From assembly GCA_046542845.1 (NCBI GenBank), contig JBKHAN010000042.1, forward strand, positions 1-25,673: a stretch of 25,673 nt of DNA, given 5' to 3'. Of this stretch, positions 1-8,051 are shown piece after piece (position 1 is the first letter of the stretch; every line of letters starts with the position of its first letter). Below the pieces are notes generated by a model that saw only the letters and a program-made list of their open reading frames with translations, did no database searches and was not told the DNA's origin. Source of the DNA: SKKC01 sp046542845. GTDB lineage: Bacteria > Spirochaetota > Spirochaetia > DSM-27196 > SKKC01. The position numbers and the translations under genes were made by a program.

Positions 1-3000
1 CCGACTACGGGATTCTCCGCGGCGACACTCTCGGCGATTGCCTGTGTGAGCGCAAAAATCTCAACGTCCGGTGCATCGGCGTCGTCCTGCGAAATACGAA
101 CATCGACATCCGTCTCAGCGACAATTCCCACCTCGTCCGTTACGCGAAGGACAAAGGTATAGTCGCCGTCGCTAAAACCGCTGATATCCAGGACATTACC
201 GCTCACCGCCAAGGGTGTGGTGAGATCGGTCGACTGGAAGAGCTCCCAGGTCGGCGTGCCGTTTCCCCCGGTAACGGTCGGATCAATGTAGATCCTGCCC
301 CGCGCGTTGAATCTGGAAGCGTACGTGAACTGTTCGTCTGCCGTCACGCTGTCGTTGTAGTCAAGATCGCTACCGACGGTAACGGATCCAATAACCGGTG
401 GGTTGTTCCGCACGAATCCGTTCTCTACGTGGTGCGTACGATTGCCGGCGCGGTCTGTAATGAGATAATGCACGCCCACGGGACCATCGGGAAACACGTT
501 CGTATCGACGAGCGTGCTCCAAGTAAAGTCGGACCCGTCAGGTGCGATTTCTCTCCCGTCTTCTAAAAACAGATCGGAACGGCGTATTCTAATGCGGTGG
601 CTATCCCCGGAGATAGTCGGGCGAAGGCCCTGGCCATTTCCGAGATCAACCGCATCCGCTCCTATCGCGGCCGAGCCGTCGATACCGAGGAACTGCTCGT
701 AGGTCGGCGAGTCGGAGCGCAAATCCTGTATGTACACGTCGATGTACTCAAGGCCTCGCACCGGAAAGCCACTTGGAGAATCTACACGGTCGCGGTCCCA
801 TGCGTTGCCACTGAGCTGAAAATCGCTTCCGGCCATCTGCATGGGGTCCGAGCTGGACGTAACGAGTTCGCCGTCCGGCCACCAGTTATCGATGTTCAGT
901 GTGATGGTATTGATCGTCGTGTAATTCGCGTTGTCCCGCACGCGAATGCGCATGTTCCGGACGGCGCTCACCAGATCCAGGTCTCCGGCGCCTGTGTCTA
1001 TAGGAAAAGCCAGGTCGTAGCTCGTCTCGCTTTCGTCTCCGGAGGCGGGCGCATACACGACATCAAAAGTCTGTCCCCCGTCGGTACTGACGGCGACATT
1101 TTCAATGCGGTCGTCGTCGGAAATCTCGGCTTCGAGCGTGAACTGGCCGCGTACGTACGATCCGGAAGCAGGGACGACGTTCACAATGCTCGGGATGGTT
1201 TCGTCGAGCCGAATACCGAACTCCTGGATGTTTCCTTCCTTGCCACCGGAATCAACGGCTCGAATGCGTATTCTCAGGCGCCCGTTATGGACGAAACCGC
1301 TGCCTTCAAACGGTCGCCCTGAAGCTGTGACGTTATACAGCGCGCCGTTGCCGTTGATCTCCTGGCTCCACTGAGTGGTCCCGGTCACCTCGTGCCATTC
1401 GGTGGCTGGTTCGAGAATTGTACCGTCGGGACGCAGCAGACCAATCTCGTCACCGGCATCTTCTATTGCCACAATCTGCATCTCGACTCGCGCGACTCCC
1501 GGGTCGGCGTCGGACGCAGTACCGGTTATGAGAACGGGGCCGGCAAGGTTACTTCCCGCGACAGGTGCGAGTACGTTAACCGTCGGTTTATCGAGGTCCT
1601 GATCCACGTAGATCTGGTGGATCTCTTCGTACTCGTTCCCGGCGGGGTCACGGACCCGCACATACACATTAAGGCGCCAGATATCGGTCGAGGAATCGCC
1701 GACGTCGATCGGATCGCCGTTGCTGTCGACCTCTACGGCGTTTGACTCGTTTCCGAACGCAAGAGAATCGAAGCTTGCCTGCCAGTTATACGTCCCGGTC
1801 GCGGGCTCAAATATAGCAGTCTCCGCGTCCCCGATCTGTATTTCGACCGTCTCGACAGCCTCGTTGTCAGAAGCAGTACCGGATATCGTAACATCGCCGT
1901 ACACCGTTGAGAAAGCCGTGGGGGCGTTCACCTGCACCGTCGGCTCCGTATTATCAACCTGGAACGCGCGGGTATCGAAGCCTGTGGTATCGTTAATGCT
2001 TGCGTAGACCCGGGCCACAATGGTGCCGTCGGGGCGTGCGTTATTGTCCGGGTCGAACTCCGAATCGTACTCGTAGCTCCACGTATACCCGCCCGATCCG
2101 TCGGGATTAATATCGAGATCGGCATCGGTTGATTCCACTACAACGAGCGCCTCCGGATCGTCAGCAGTTTCAAGTTCATCCCGCTCGAAAAGCTCGAGCG
2201 TGAGGGCCGGTTCATTACCCGTCTCGTGGCTCATGGTTCCGGACACGGTAACCAGATCGCTCTGGTAGGATGCCTGACCAGGGCTGTTGATTGCGACCTG
2301 CGGCGCACCGCTGATGACGACAATACGGTAGTTTTCGGTCTCAGAAATCTGACCTCCGACGTCTTCGGCTCGAATCCTGAACTGGAAGTCGCCCACTTCA
2401 TTCACCGGCAGGTCGTGACTGAAATCATACAGGTTGGGGGTGTCTGATGCCGAGCGCATGGATGTCCATTCGTCCGGCTCGCTGTCACCGAGTTTCCACA
2501 CCTTAATTTCGGGTGAACCGACAGCAATGCCCTCACGGACGGACACGGTGCCGAATATCGCGCCGTTGCGTCCAACCGTTGGCGGTTCCGCCTCGTCGTA
2601 GGTTTCCGGATTTATGGCCGGGAAGGTAAAAATCACGCGGGGTGCTTCATTGTCTATGGTGAACAGCAGGGTCTCGGTCATGGTTGTCTTACCGGTGTTG
2701 TCGCTCGCTCGCACGAGTACGGTAAGGCTCCCGTTTGCCATGGTAGTCGTATCGAGGCTGTATCGCCACTGCTCGGTTTCGGCGTTATAGCTGTCTACGT
2801 CGCGCCACGTCACGCCGTTGTCAAACGACAGCTGCACGCCCGCTACACGAACATCGTCGGTAGCGGTGCCGGTGATATCGACGGTACCGCGGAGAAAAGC
2901 CCCCGTAGACGGGGTTGAAAGCGATACAACGGGTCTGTCTATGTCGACGTTCTCACCGAGTCCGACGTCGAATGGATTCTGGCAGCTCAAGACCGAAAGA

Positions 3001-3047
3001 AGAAGAGCTACTACCACTGCGGTGTGTCGCAGAGTCTGTCGCTTCAT
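1..3047 (-). CDS. giant Ig-like-repeat lipoprotein, N-terminal part (cut by window edge)
   Basis: An uninterrupted reading frame starts at ATG 3047 and stays open to base 1, giving about 1015 residues without a stop. The C-terminus lies outside the window. Residues 1-22 form a lipoprotein signal: a basic start (MKRQ), a hydrophobic core and the lipobox LSVLSC, with C22 as the lipidated residue and the only cysteine I noticed. The rest is a chain of Ig-like beta-sandwich repeats of roughly 110-130 residues. Their recurring strand is of the type DITGTATDD, VTVSGTMS, VTISGTASDNEAV or LITGTASDAD, near residues 55, 265, 384 and 507, with more divergent copies near 640 and 770. Linkers such as IDNEAP, VDNTEP and VDQDLDKP join them. 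By family knowledge such proteins are envelope-anchored and serve adhesion or scaffolding; the ligand is unknown. A weak GTAGGG motif precedes the start. Sure of the lipoprotein and repeat nature, unsure of the function. Confidence 0.85.
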   Translation of the reverse strand, partial: MKRQTLRHTAVVVALLLSVLSCQNPFDVGLGENVDIDRPVVSLSTPSTGAFLRGTVDITGTATDDVRVAGVQLSFDNGVTWRDVDSYNAETEQWRYSLDTTTMANGSLTVLVRASDNTGKTTMTETLLFTIDNEAPRVIFTFPAINPETYDEAEPPTVGRNGAIFGTVSVREGIAVGSPEIKVWKLGDSEPDEWTSMRSASDTPNLYDFSHDLPVNEVGDFQFRIRAEDVGGQISETENYRIVVISGAPQVAINSPGQASYQSDLVTVSGTMSHETGNEPALTLELFERDELETADDPEALVVVESTDADLDINPDGSGGYTWSYEYDSEFDPDNNARPDGTIVARVYASINDTTGFDTRAFQVDNTEPTVQVNAPTAFSTVYGDVTISGTASDNEAVETVEIQIGDAETAIFEPATGTYNWQASFDSLAFGNESNAVEVDSNGDPIDVGDSSTDIWRLNVYVRVRDPAGNEYEEIHQIYVDQDLDKPTVNVLAPVAGSNLAGPVLITGTASDADPGVARVEMQIVAIEDAGDEIGLLRPDGTILEPATEWHEVTGTTQWSQEINGNGALYNVTASGRPFEGSGFVHNGRLRIRIRAVDSGGKEGNIQEFGIRLDETIPSIVNVVPASGSYVRGQFTLEAEISDDDRIENVAVSTDGGQTFDVVYAPASGDESETSYDLAFPIDTGAGDLDLVSAVRNMRIRVRDNANYTTINTITLNIDNWWPDGELVTSSSDPMQMAGSDFQLSGNAWDRDRVDSPSGFPVRGLEYIDVYIQDLRSDSPTYEQFLGIDGSAAIGADAVDLGNGQGLRPTISGDSHRIRIRRSDLFLEDGREIAPDGSDFTWSTLVDTNVFPDGPVGVHYLITDRAGNRTHHVENGFVRNNPPVIGSVTVGSDLDYNDSVTADEQFTYASRFNARGRIYIDPTVTGGNGTPTWELFQSTDLTTPLAVSGNVLDISGFSDGDYTFVLRVTDEVGIVAETDVDVRISQDDADAPDVEIFALTQAIAESVAAENPVV

Positions 3048-3154
3048 ATATCTACCCTACTTTTTTACTAAAGTTCTTCTCGTGGAATGTCGGCATTTTC
3101 TTCGAGAAAACGAAGAGAAAAAAACCTATCGCAGTGAAATGTAAACAACCATTC

Positions 3155-3183
3155 ATGTGATGCGTGCATGCGTAATGTGATGC
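3155..3183. repeat. two direct copies of ATGTGATGC, 20 bp apart
   Basis: ATGTGATGC occurs at 3155-3163 and again at 3175-3183. The 20-bp period is about two helical turns and puts both copies on the same DNA face, as expected for a regulator binding in tandem. They lie 108-136 bp upstream of the lipoprotein start. The operator role is inference. Confidence 0.35.
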
Positions 3184-3250
3184 AATTATCAAGCCAAGTA
3201 CGTGTAACGAGTGGTTTTCAGCGATTTATCGGGGTGGGGTGCGCCTTCTC

Positions 3251-3276
3251 ATGCATATCGCATATTCAATATGCAT
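3251..3276. repeat. nested inverted repeats ATGCATAT / ATATGCAT
   Basis: ATGCATAT (3251-3258) is perfectly inverted at 3269-3276. An alternative pairing, GCATATT (3260-3266) with AATATGC (3268-3274), shares bases with it, so only one form can exist at a time. The site lies 31-56 nt past the oadB stop and has no U-tract, so it resembles an mRNA 3' stem or a protein-binding palindrome more than a terminator. Confidence 0.35.
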
Positions 3277-3306
3277 TGATCATGCGATCTGAGCGTAAAG
3301 GTCCCC

Positions 3307-4446
3307 TTAGCCGAACATCGCGAGCAGGATACCCGCGGCTACCGCAGACCCGATAACCCCGGCTACGTTCGGGCCCATTGCGTGCATAAGCAGAAAGTTC
3401 CGGGGATTACTCTCAAGGCCTACTTTATTGACGACACGCGCCGCCATAGGCACAGCCGAGACACCGGCTGCCCCGATCAGGGGATTTATCGGATTTCTCG
3501 AGAATCGATTCATAACCTGCGCGAGCAGTATTCCAGCCGCAGTTCCTATAGAGAAGGCGATGAGACCCAGGACGACGATTCCGAGGGTCTCAACGCGCAG
3601 GAAGTAGGTGGCCTGCAGCTTACTTCCAACCACAAGTCCGAGCAGAATGGTTACCGTATCGATAAACGAACTCTGCAGGGTCTTGAACAGGCGATCGGCG
3701 ACGCCGGACTCACGAATAATGTTCCCGAACATGAGCGACCCCACAAGCGGTGTCGCTGTCGGCAGGAATGCGATACATAAGCCCAGCACGACCAGCGGAA
3801 AAAGGATGCGTTCGAGCTTCGCGACCGGTCGAAGCTGCTTCATGACCATTGTTCGTTGCTCAGGACTCGTAAGCGCGCGCATGATGGGCGGCTGTATAAT
3901 GGGTACGAGCGCCATGTAGCTGTAGGCGGCAACGGCGATCGCTCCCACCAGATCGGGGCTCAACTGAGACGACAGAAAGATCGCTGTCGGGCCGTCGGCT
4001 CCACCGATGATTCCAATCGAAGCCGCATCCTGCATCGAGAAGTCAAACCCGGCGTAGACGCTTAAGAGGATCGCTCCCATGAAGGTCGCGAAGATACCGA
4101 ACTGTGCAGCGGCACCGAGCAGAGCCGTCCTGGGGTTGGCGATCAGAGGACCGAAGTCGGTCATAGCTCCGACCCCCATAAATATCAGCAGCGGAAAAAT
4201 GCCTGTGCTCAAACCGACCATGTCTATCATCCCCAGGAAGCCCTCGGGACCGGCTATGTCGGCAATGGGAATGTTGGCGAGGATCCCACCGAAGCCTATC
4301 GGAAGGAGTAAAAGCGGTTCGAAGCCCTTACCTATTGCCAGATAGATCAGTAATAGACTGATGGCGATCATGACCAGCTCGCCACCGCTTATGGTGGTGA
4401 TCCCGGTTGATTCCCAGAGCACGACCAGCGACTGCACAACGCTCAT
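3307..4446 (-). CDS. oadB: oxaloacetate decarboxylase beta subunit, Na+-pumping membrane protein
   Basis: A 379-residue polytopic membrane protein of the OadB/MmdB/GcdB family, which uses decarboxylation of the carboxybiotin delivered by OadA to export Na+. Visible hallmarks are IGIIGGADGPTAIF near residues 144-157, whose D151 corresponds to the Na+/proton-binding aspartate of the family, a GNIIRESG stretch, and the conserved C-terminal block NPLIGAAGVSAVP followed by HAMGPNVAGVIGSAVAAG. The whole protein is a series of hydrophobic helices. It is shorter at the N-terminus than the ~430-residue Klebsiella form but matches the ~375-residue class. Its ATG shares the ATGA overlap (4443-4446) with the oadA stop, so translation is probably coupled. 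It is the last gene of the G-A-B operon. The order and motifs make the call firm; the substrate (oxaloacetate versus another beta-keto acid) is inferred from the alpha subunit. Confidence 0.95.
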   Translation of the reverse strand: MSVVQSLVVLWESTGITTISGGELVMIAISLLLIYLAIGKGFEPLLLLPIGFGGILANIPIADIAGPEGFLGMIDMVGLSTGIFPLLIFMGVGAMTDFGPLIANPRTALLGAAAQFGIFATFMGAILLSVYAGFDFSMQDAASIGIIGGADGPTAIFLSSQLSPDLVGAIAVAAYSYMALVPIIQPPIMRALTSPEQRTMVMKQLRPVAKLERILFPLVVLGLCIAFLPTATPLVGSLMFGNIIRESGVADRLFKTLQSSFIDTVTILLGLVVGSKLQATYFLRVETLGIVVLGLIAFSIGTAAGILLAQVMNRFSRNPINPLIGAAGVSAVPMAARVVNKVGLESNPRNFLLMHAMGPNVAGVIGSAVAAGILLAMFG

Positions 4447-6266
4447 GCGATTGTCACCAGCACCTGATCCGCCTCTACGTTCTGACCGTCAGTAACCTTG
4501 ACTTCGCCAACCCTACCGTCGGTTTCGGCTTCGACGTTCATTTCCATCTTCATGCACTCCATGACAACCACGGCCTGGCCGGCTTTCACCGACTCACCCT
4601 GCTTCACAAGCACCTTCATGACGACACCCGGCATGGGCGCTGTAACTGCTGTTGACTCTGAAGATGTACCGGCGTGAGAGGCTGTGCGGTCCCCGGAGTC
4701 GCCGTTGACCTCCGCTTTTCCGTCAGAAACCTTGACCTCAAATGTCTCACCACCAACGGTAACGGTGTACCACGCCGGCGCTCCCCCACCGGAGCCTCCG
4801 GCAGCAGGATGTGATGATCCTGTCTCGCGCTGTGCAGCAGGCCCCGCAGAGGGGGCCGGTGTATCGGCGCCGACCTTTCTGACCTGTACAGTCCCTTCGC
4901 CCTTCAGAAAGGCGATGCCCCGGTCCTTGCAGGTCGCTGCAATGAAGACATTCTCATCAGTACGGTCAAGTCCGTTGTCCTTGAGTGCCTGCTCGGCAGG
5001 TTTCCTCCCCTTGGAGGGGTCCTTGTCGTTGAGTTCTCGAGGGCTTTCGGTGGTTGGCTCAAGGCCAAGCTGTTCGGCTGCGATCTCGACCAGCTCCGGA
5101 TCCGGCGCGGTGGGAGTCTTGCCGAAATATCCGAGAAGCATTTTCCCGTAACCGTCGGCAATTTTTTTCCACGGACCAAGCACGACGTTGTTGAACGCCT
5201 GCTGAAAATAAAACTGTGAAACCGGTGTTACCGACGTTCCGAACCCACCGCGTTCGACGACCTCGCGCATCGCGGCAATGACTTCAGGAAAGCGGTGCAG
5301 CACCTTGTGATCGCGCATCATCTGGGTATTCGCGGTTAGCGCTCCTCCGGGCATCGGGGAAAAGGGAATCAGGGGCTCGACCTTCATGGCTTCCGGCGGA
5401 AAGAAGTAGTCCTTCATCGCGTCCTTGAACACCTCTTCGGCTTCCATGACCTTCTTTATGTCGATGTCGAGCTCGTAGTCGGTACCTCGCAGCGCGTGCC
5501 ACATCGTAATTATGTCCGGTTGCGATGTGCCTCCCGAAACGGGGGCCATCGAAAGGTCTATGCCGTCTATCCCGGCGTCTATCGCCGCGCGGTACGCGGC
5601 AACGCCGGTCCCGGCGGTGTCGTGGGTATGAAAGTGTATGGGTATATCGGAAGGAAGCATCTTCTTCGCCTGCTTCACCGTGTCGTAGACGACCTGTGGA
5701 ACGGCAGTACCCGAGGCGTCCTTCAGCACCAGAGAGTGCATGGGAATCCCGGCATCGAGGATTTGCTGTATGCGCTCAGTATAGAACTCTGCGGTGTGAG
5801 CTCCCGAAAGTCCGGGTGGGAGTCCCATGAGCGTTACCGCGATCTCGTGCTTCAGACCGGCGTCGACAATACACCGGCCCGAAAAATCGAGATTATCGAT
5901 ATCGTTCAGCGCATCGAAATTCCGGATAGTCGTAATGCCATGTTTCTTGAACAGTTCTGCGTGCATCCTGATTATGTCTGAAGACTGGCTTTCAAGTCCG
6001 ACGACGTTAATACCCCGCGCGAGCGTCTGCAGGTTCGCGTCCGGCCCCGCGACGGTCCGGCACGCATCCATCATTTCAAAGGCATCTTCATTACAGTAGA
6101 AATAGAGGCTCTGAAATCTCGCACCTCCCCCGACCTCGAAGTGAGTAAGCCCAGCTTCGACGGCTGCTTCGAGTGCCGGCAGAAAGTCTTTCGTCTGAAC
6201 ACGTGCGCCAAAGACGGATTGAAAGCCGTCGCGGAAGGCCGAGACCATGATATTAATCTTTTTCAT
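4443..6266 (-). CDS. oadA: oxaloacetate decarboxylase alpha subunit (carboxyltransferase plus biotin carrier)
   Basis: 607 residues. The N-terminal carboxyltransferase TIM barrel (about 1-290) moves the carboxyl group from oxaloacetate to biotin. D13 in SAFRDGFQS, K182 in LVLKDASG and the HFHTHD histidines at 211-215 occupy the metal and catalytic positions of the family. A conserved PYC/OADA region follows (PMPGGALTANTQM, GGFGTSVTPVSQFYFQQAF). A Gly/Pro/Ala-rich flexible linker lies around residues 475-500. The C-terminal biotinyl domain carries the attachment site ECMKMEM with K573, 34 residues from the end. Two oddities: the barrel starts with RDGFQS rather than RDAHQS, as I recall from treponeme homologues, and Cys571 replaces the usual Ala/Val before MKM. 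A strong Shine-Dalgarno AGGAG lies 7 nt before ATG 6266, inside the last codons of oadG. A soluble subunit, bound to the membrane through OadG and OadB. Confidence 0.95.
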   Translation of the reverse strand: MKKINIMVSAFRDGFQSVFGARVQTKDFLPALEAAVEAGLTHFEVGGGARFQSLYFYCNEDAFEMMDACRTVAGPDANLQTLARGINVVGLESQSSDIIRMHAELFKKHGITTIRNFDALNDIDNLDFSGRCIVDAGLKHEIAVTLMGLPPGLSGAHTAEFYTERIQQILDAGIPMHSLVLKDASGTAVPQVVYDTVKQAKKMLPSDIPIHFHTHDTAGTGVAAYRAAIDAGIDGIDLSMAPVSGGTSQPDIITMWHALRGTDYELDIDIKKVMEAEEVFKDAMKDYFFPPEAMKVEPLIPFSPMPGGALTANTQMMRDHKVLHRFPEVIAAMREVVERGGFGTSVTPVSQFYFQQAFNNVVLGPWKKIADGYGKMLLGYFGKTPTAPDPELVEIAAEQLGLEPTTESPRELNDKDPSKGRKPAEQALKDNGLDRTDENVFIAATCKDRGIAFLKGEGTVQVRKVGADTPAPSAGPAAQRETGSSHPAAGGSGGGAPAWYTVTVGGETFEVKVSDGKAEVNGDSGDRTASHAGTSSESTAVTAPMPGVVMKVLVKQGESVKAGQAVVVMECMKMEMNVEAETDGRVGEVKVTDGQNVEADQVLVTIA

Positions 6267-6268
6267 TT

Positions 6269-6487
6269 TTATCTCCTGTTGTGATGGACGCTGACCGCAG
6301 CGATAGCTGCGCGAAGCTTTGCGCGCGAAGACCCGTCAGGTGCACCGGCACCCTCGTTTGCCTTTACCTGACCGGGGAGTACCCGGACGATTGCCGCAGT
6401 CAGGTTCATGCAGACAACCAGAAGCGTAAGAAACGTGAACACAACGCTCATGCCAATGAACATGAGCTGCACAGCTTGGGCGATCAT
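6269..6487 (-). CDS. oadG: oxaloacetate decarboxylase gamma subunit
   Basis: A 72-residue small protein with one N-terminal membrane helix (GMSVVFTFLTLLVVCMN, about residues 12-28) and a short polar tail, the standard architecture of OadG. In characterised complexes the gamma chain anchors the alpha subunit to beta and helps bind a metal ion. The tail ends in HHNRR; histidines there are common in the family. It is the first gene of the operon: its stop is 2 nt before oadA, and the oadA ribosome site lies inside its last codons. The start ATG 6487 is preceded by GGAG at a 9-nt spacing. The sequence is poorly conserved in this family, so the call rests on size, helix and position. Confidence 0.85.
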   Translation of the reverse strand: MIAQAVQLMFIGMSVVFTFLTLLVVCMNLTAAIVRVLPGQVKANEGAGAPDGSSRAKLRAAIAAVSVHHNRR

Positions 6488-6521
6488 TCAGACAAACTCC
6501 TGTAGCCATTCCGGTAGCGGT

Positions 6522-6549
6522 ATTGTATCCGAAAAAGATGCAGAATGAA
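6522..6549 (-). promoter_or_regulatory. candidate sigma70 promoter for oadGAB
   Basis: On the minus strand a -10 TACAAT (6527-6522, 5 of 6 matches) lies 16 bp from a weak -35 TTCATT (6549-6544). The predicted start is near 6515, giving a ~28-nt leader with the GGAG ribosome site. The rest of the 185-bp divergent spacer (6488-6672) holds a weak plus-strand candidate for gltA, TATACC at 6621-6626. Confidence 0.4.
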
Positions 6550-6672
6550 GTGCCCGATTCGCCGGTTGCAGCACTTTTCCAGAGCTGAGACACGCAATTC
6601 GAACTCGCTGTCTCGCGCGCTATACCGTCACCCCGTCATTCGGTACACTGCTTCGGGAAGGTAACGAGCTTT

Positions 6673-8031
6673 ATGGCAAAGGTAGATGCACACGCGTTTC
6701 TCCGCGAACATGCAGAACGGGTAACACAACCGCGCGTTATTTCGATGGAGATGTTCCGGAAGTACGGAGTAAAACGGGGCCTGCGAAACGACGACGGTAC
6801 GGGGGTTCTGGCTGGACTCACCGAGATCGGGGACGTTCACGGGTATGTTGTCGACGAAAACGAGAAGACCCCTGTGGAAGGTCGTCTGCGGTATCGTGGC
6901 GTGGACGTGCGCGATATCGTCAATGGTTTTACCTCCGAGGGTAGACTGGGATTCGCGGAGGTCGTGTATCTGCTCCTGTTTGGCGACCTCCCGGACGCCA
7001 CGACGCTTGAACAGTTCCTGCAGGTTCTCTCAGACCGTCGTGAGCCACCGGAAGGATTCTGGCAGGACATTGTCATGCGCTCTCCGAGCCCCGATATCAT
7101 GAACAAGCTCGGTCGGGTCGTGCTCAGTGCTTACTCCTACGACGAGAACCCCGAGGACAACGGGATCGCCAATGTTCTTCGTCAATCCATTGACCTGATC
7201 GCCCGGTTTCCCGTCATGGTCGCATACGCATTTCAGGCGAAACGTCATTATTTCGACAACGAGAGCCTCTATATCCACGCCCCGCAGCCCGGTTTGTCGA
7301 CCGCGGAAAATCTGCTTCAGATGATCAGACCGGACCAGAGATTTACCCGCCTCGAGGCGGAGATCCTCGACCTCGCGCTCGTGCTTCATGCGGAACACGG
7401 AGGCGGAAACAACTCAGCGTTTACGGTACACGTCGTCTCAAGTTCCGCTACCGACACCTACGCGGCCATCTCTGCCGCAGTGGGCTCGCTGAAAGGCTCG
7501 CGTCACGGAGGCGCGAATATACAGGTTGCCGGCATGATGGACGACATCAAAGAAAACGTTTCGGACTGGTCAAGCGACAGCCACGTCGGAGCCTACCTCG
7601 AGCGCATTCTCAAAAAAGAAGTCGGCGACCGTTCAGGACTCGTGTACGGCATGGGCCACGCGGTCTACACACTCAGCGATCCGCGGGCGGTACTCCTGAA
7701 GGCGAAGGCCCGGGAGCTCGCGGCACAGAACAACGAGTATGCCGAAGAGTTTGCGCTGTACGAAAAAATTGAAGTGTTGACCCCGGAGATTTTTGCCCGT
7801 GTGCGAAAGAACGACAAGGCCATTTGCGCAAATGTCGACTTCTACTCGGGGCTCGTGTACCGGATGCTTGGCATCCCGAACGAACTGTTCACGCCGATTT
7901 TCGCGATATCACGTGTGGCGGGCTGGTGCGCGCACCGGCTCGAAGAAATAGCAATCGGGAAGCGAATCATTCGACCTGCGTACAAGAACGTCCTCGATGG
8001 GAGACCCTACGTTCCCATGAACCGGCGATAG
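6673..8031 (+). CDS. gltA: citrate synthase
   Basis: 452 residues that condense acetyl-CoA and oxaloacetate to citrate in the cytoplasm. The catalytic triad is visible: H242 in HAEHGGGNNSAF, H278 in KGSRHGGAN and D389 in ANVDFYSG, corresponding to H264, H305 and D362 of the E. coli enzyme. YGMGHAVYTLSDPRA (325-339) and the C-terminal RIIRPAY motif also fit. The GHAVYTLSDPR form resembles clostridial-type citrate synthases rather than the E. coli allosteric form; the N-terminal ~70 residues are an extension before the GRLRYRG motif. An AAGG lies 11 nt before the start codon. The gene is divergent from oadGAB, which also consumes oxaloacetate. A 2-methylcitrate synthase activity cannot be excluded from sequence. 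Confidence 0.93.
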   Translation: MAKVDAHAFLREHAERVTQPRVISMEMFRKYGVKRGLRNDDGTGVLAGLTEIGDVHGYVVDENEKTPVEGRLRYRGVDVRDIVNGFTSEGRLGFAEVVYLLLFGDLPDATTLEQFLQVLSDRREPPEGFWQDIVMRSPSPDIMNKLGRVVLSAYSYDENPEDNGIANVLRQSIDLIARFPVMVAYAFQAKRHYFDNESLYIHAPQPGLSTAENLLQMIRPDQRFTRLEAEILDLALVLHAEHGGGNNSAFTVHVVSSSATDTYAAISAAVGSLKGSRHGGANIQVAGMMDDIKENVSDWSSDSHVGAYLERILKKEVGDRSGLVYGMGHAVYTLSDPRAVLLKAKARELAAQNNEYAEEFALYEKIEVLTPEIFARVRKNDKAICANVDFYSGLVYRMLGIPNELFTPIFAISRVAGWCAHRLEEIAIGKRIIRPAYKNVLDGRPYVPMNRR

Positions 8032-8051
8032 CAGACCTTCGAGGAGTTCGT

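Larger units (their letters stand above)
3048..3306. other. intergenic region upstream of the lipoprotein gene, with repeats
   Basis: This 259-bp AT-richer spacer separates the lipoprotein start from the end of oadB; both genes are on the minus strand. I see no credible coding frame. A possible -10 (GATAAT on the minus strand, near 3185-3190) lacks a good -35. The spacer also holds a 9-bp direct repeat and nested inverted repeats, listed separately. No rho-independent terminator with a U-tract is evident after oadB. Confidence 0.6.

Noticed and set aside
597..1322. Long plus-strand frame of 241 codons opposite the lipoprotein gene
   Set aside because: It is the antisense shadow of a continuous, domain-rich minus-strand frame and shows no recognisable family.
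7824..8051. 76-codon N-terminal extension of the heparinase-like gene
   Set aside because: It lies mostly inside gltA in another frame; the ATG at 8052 has a strong GAGGAG site.
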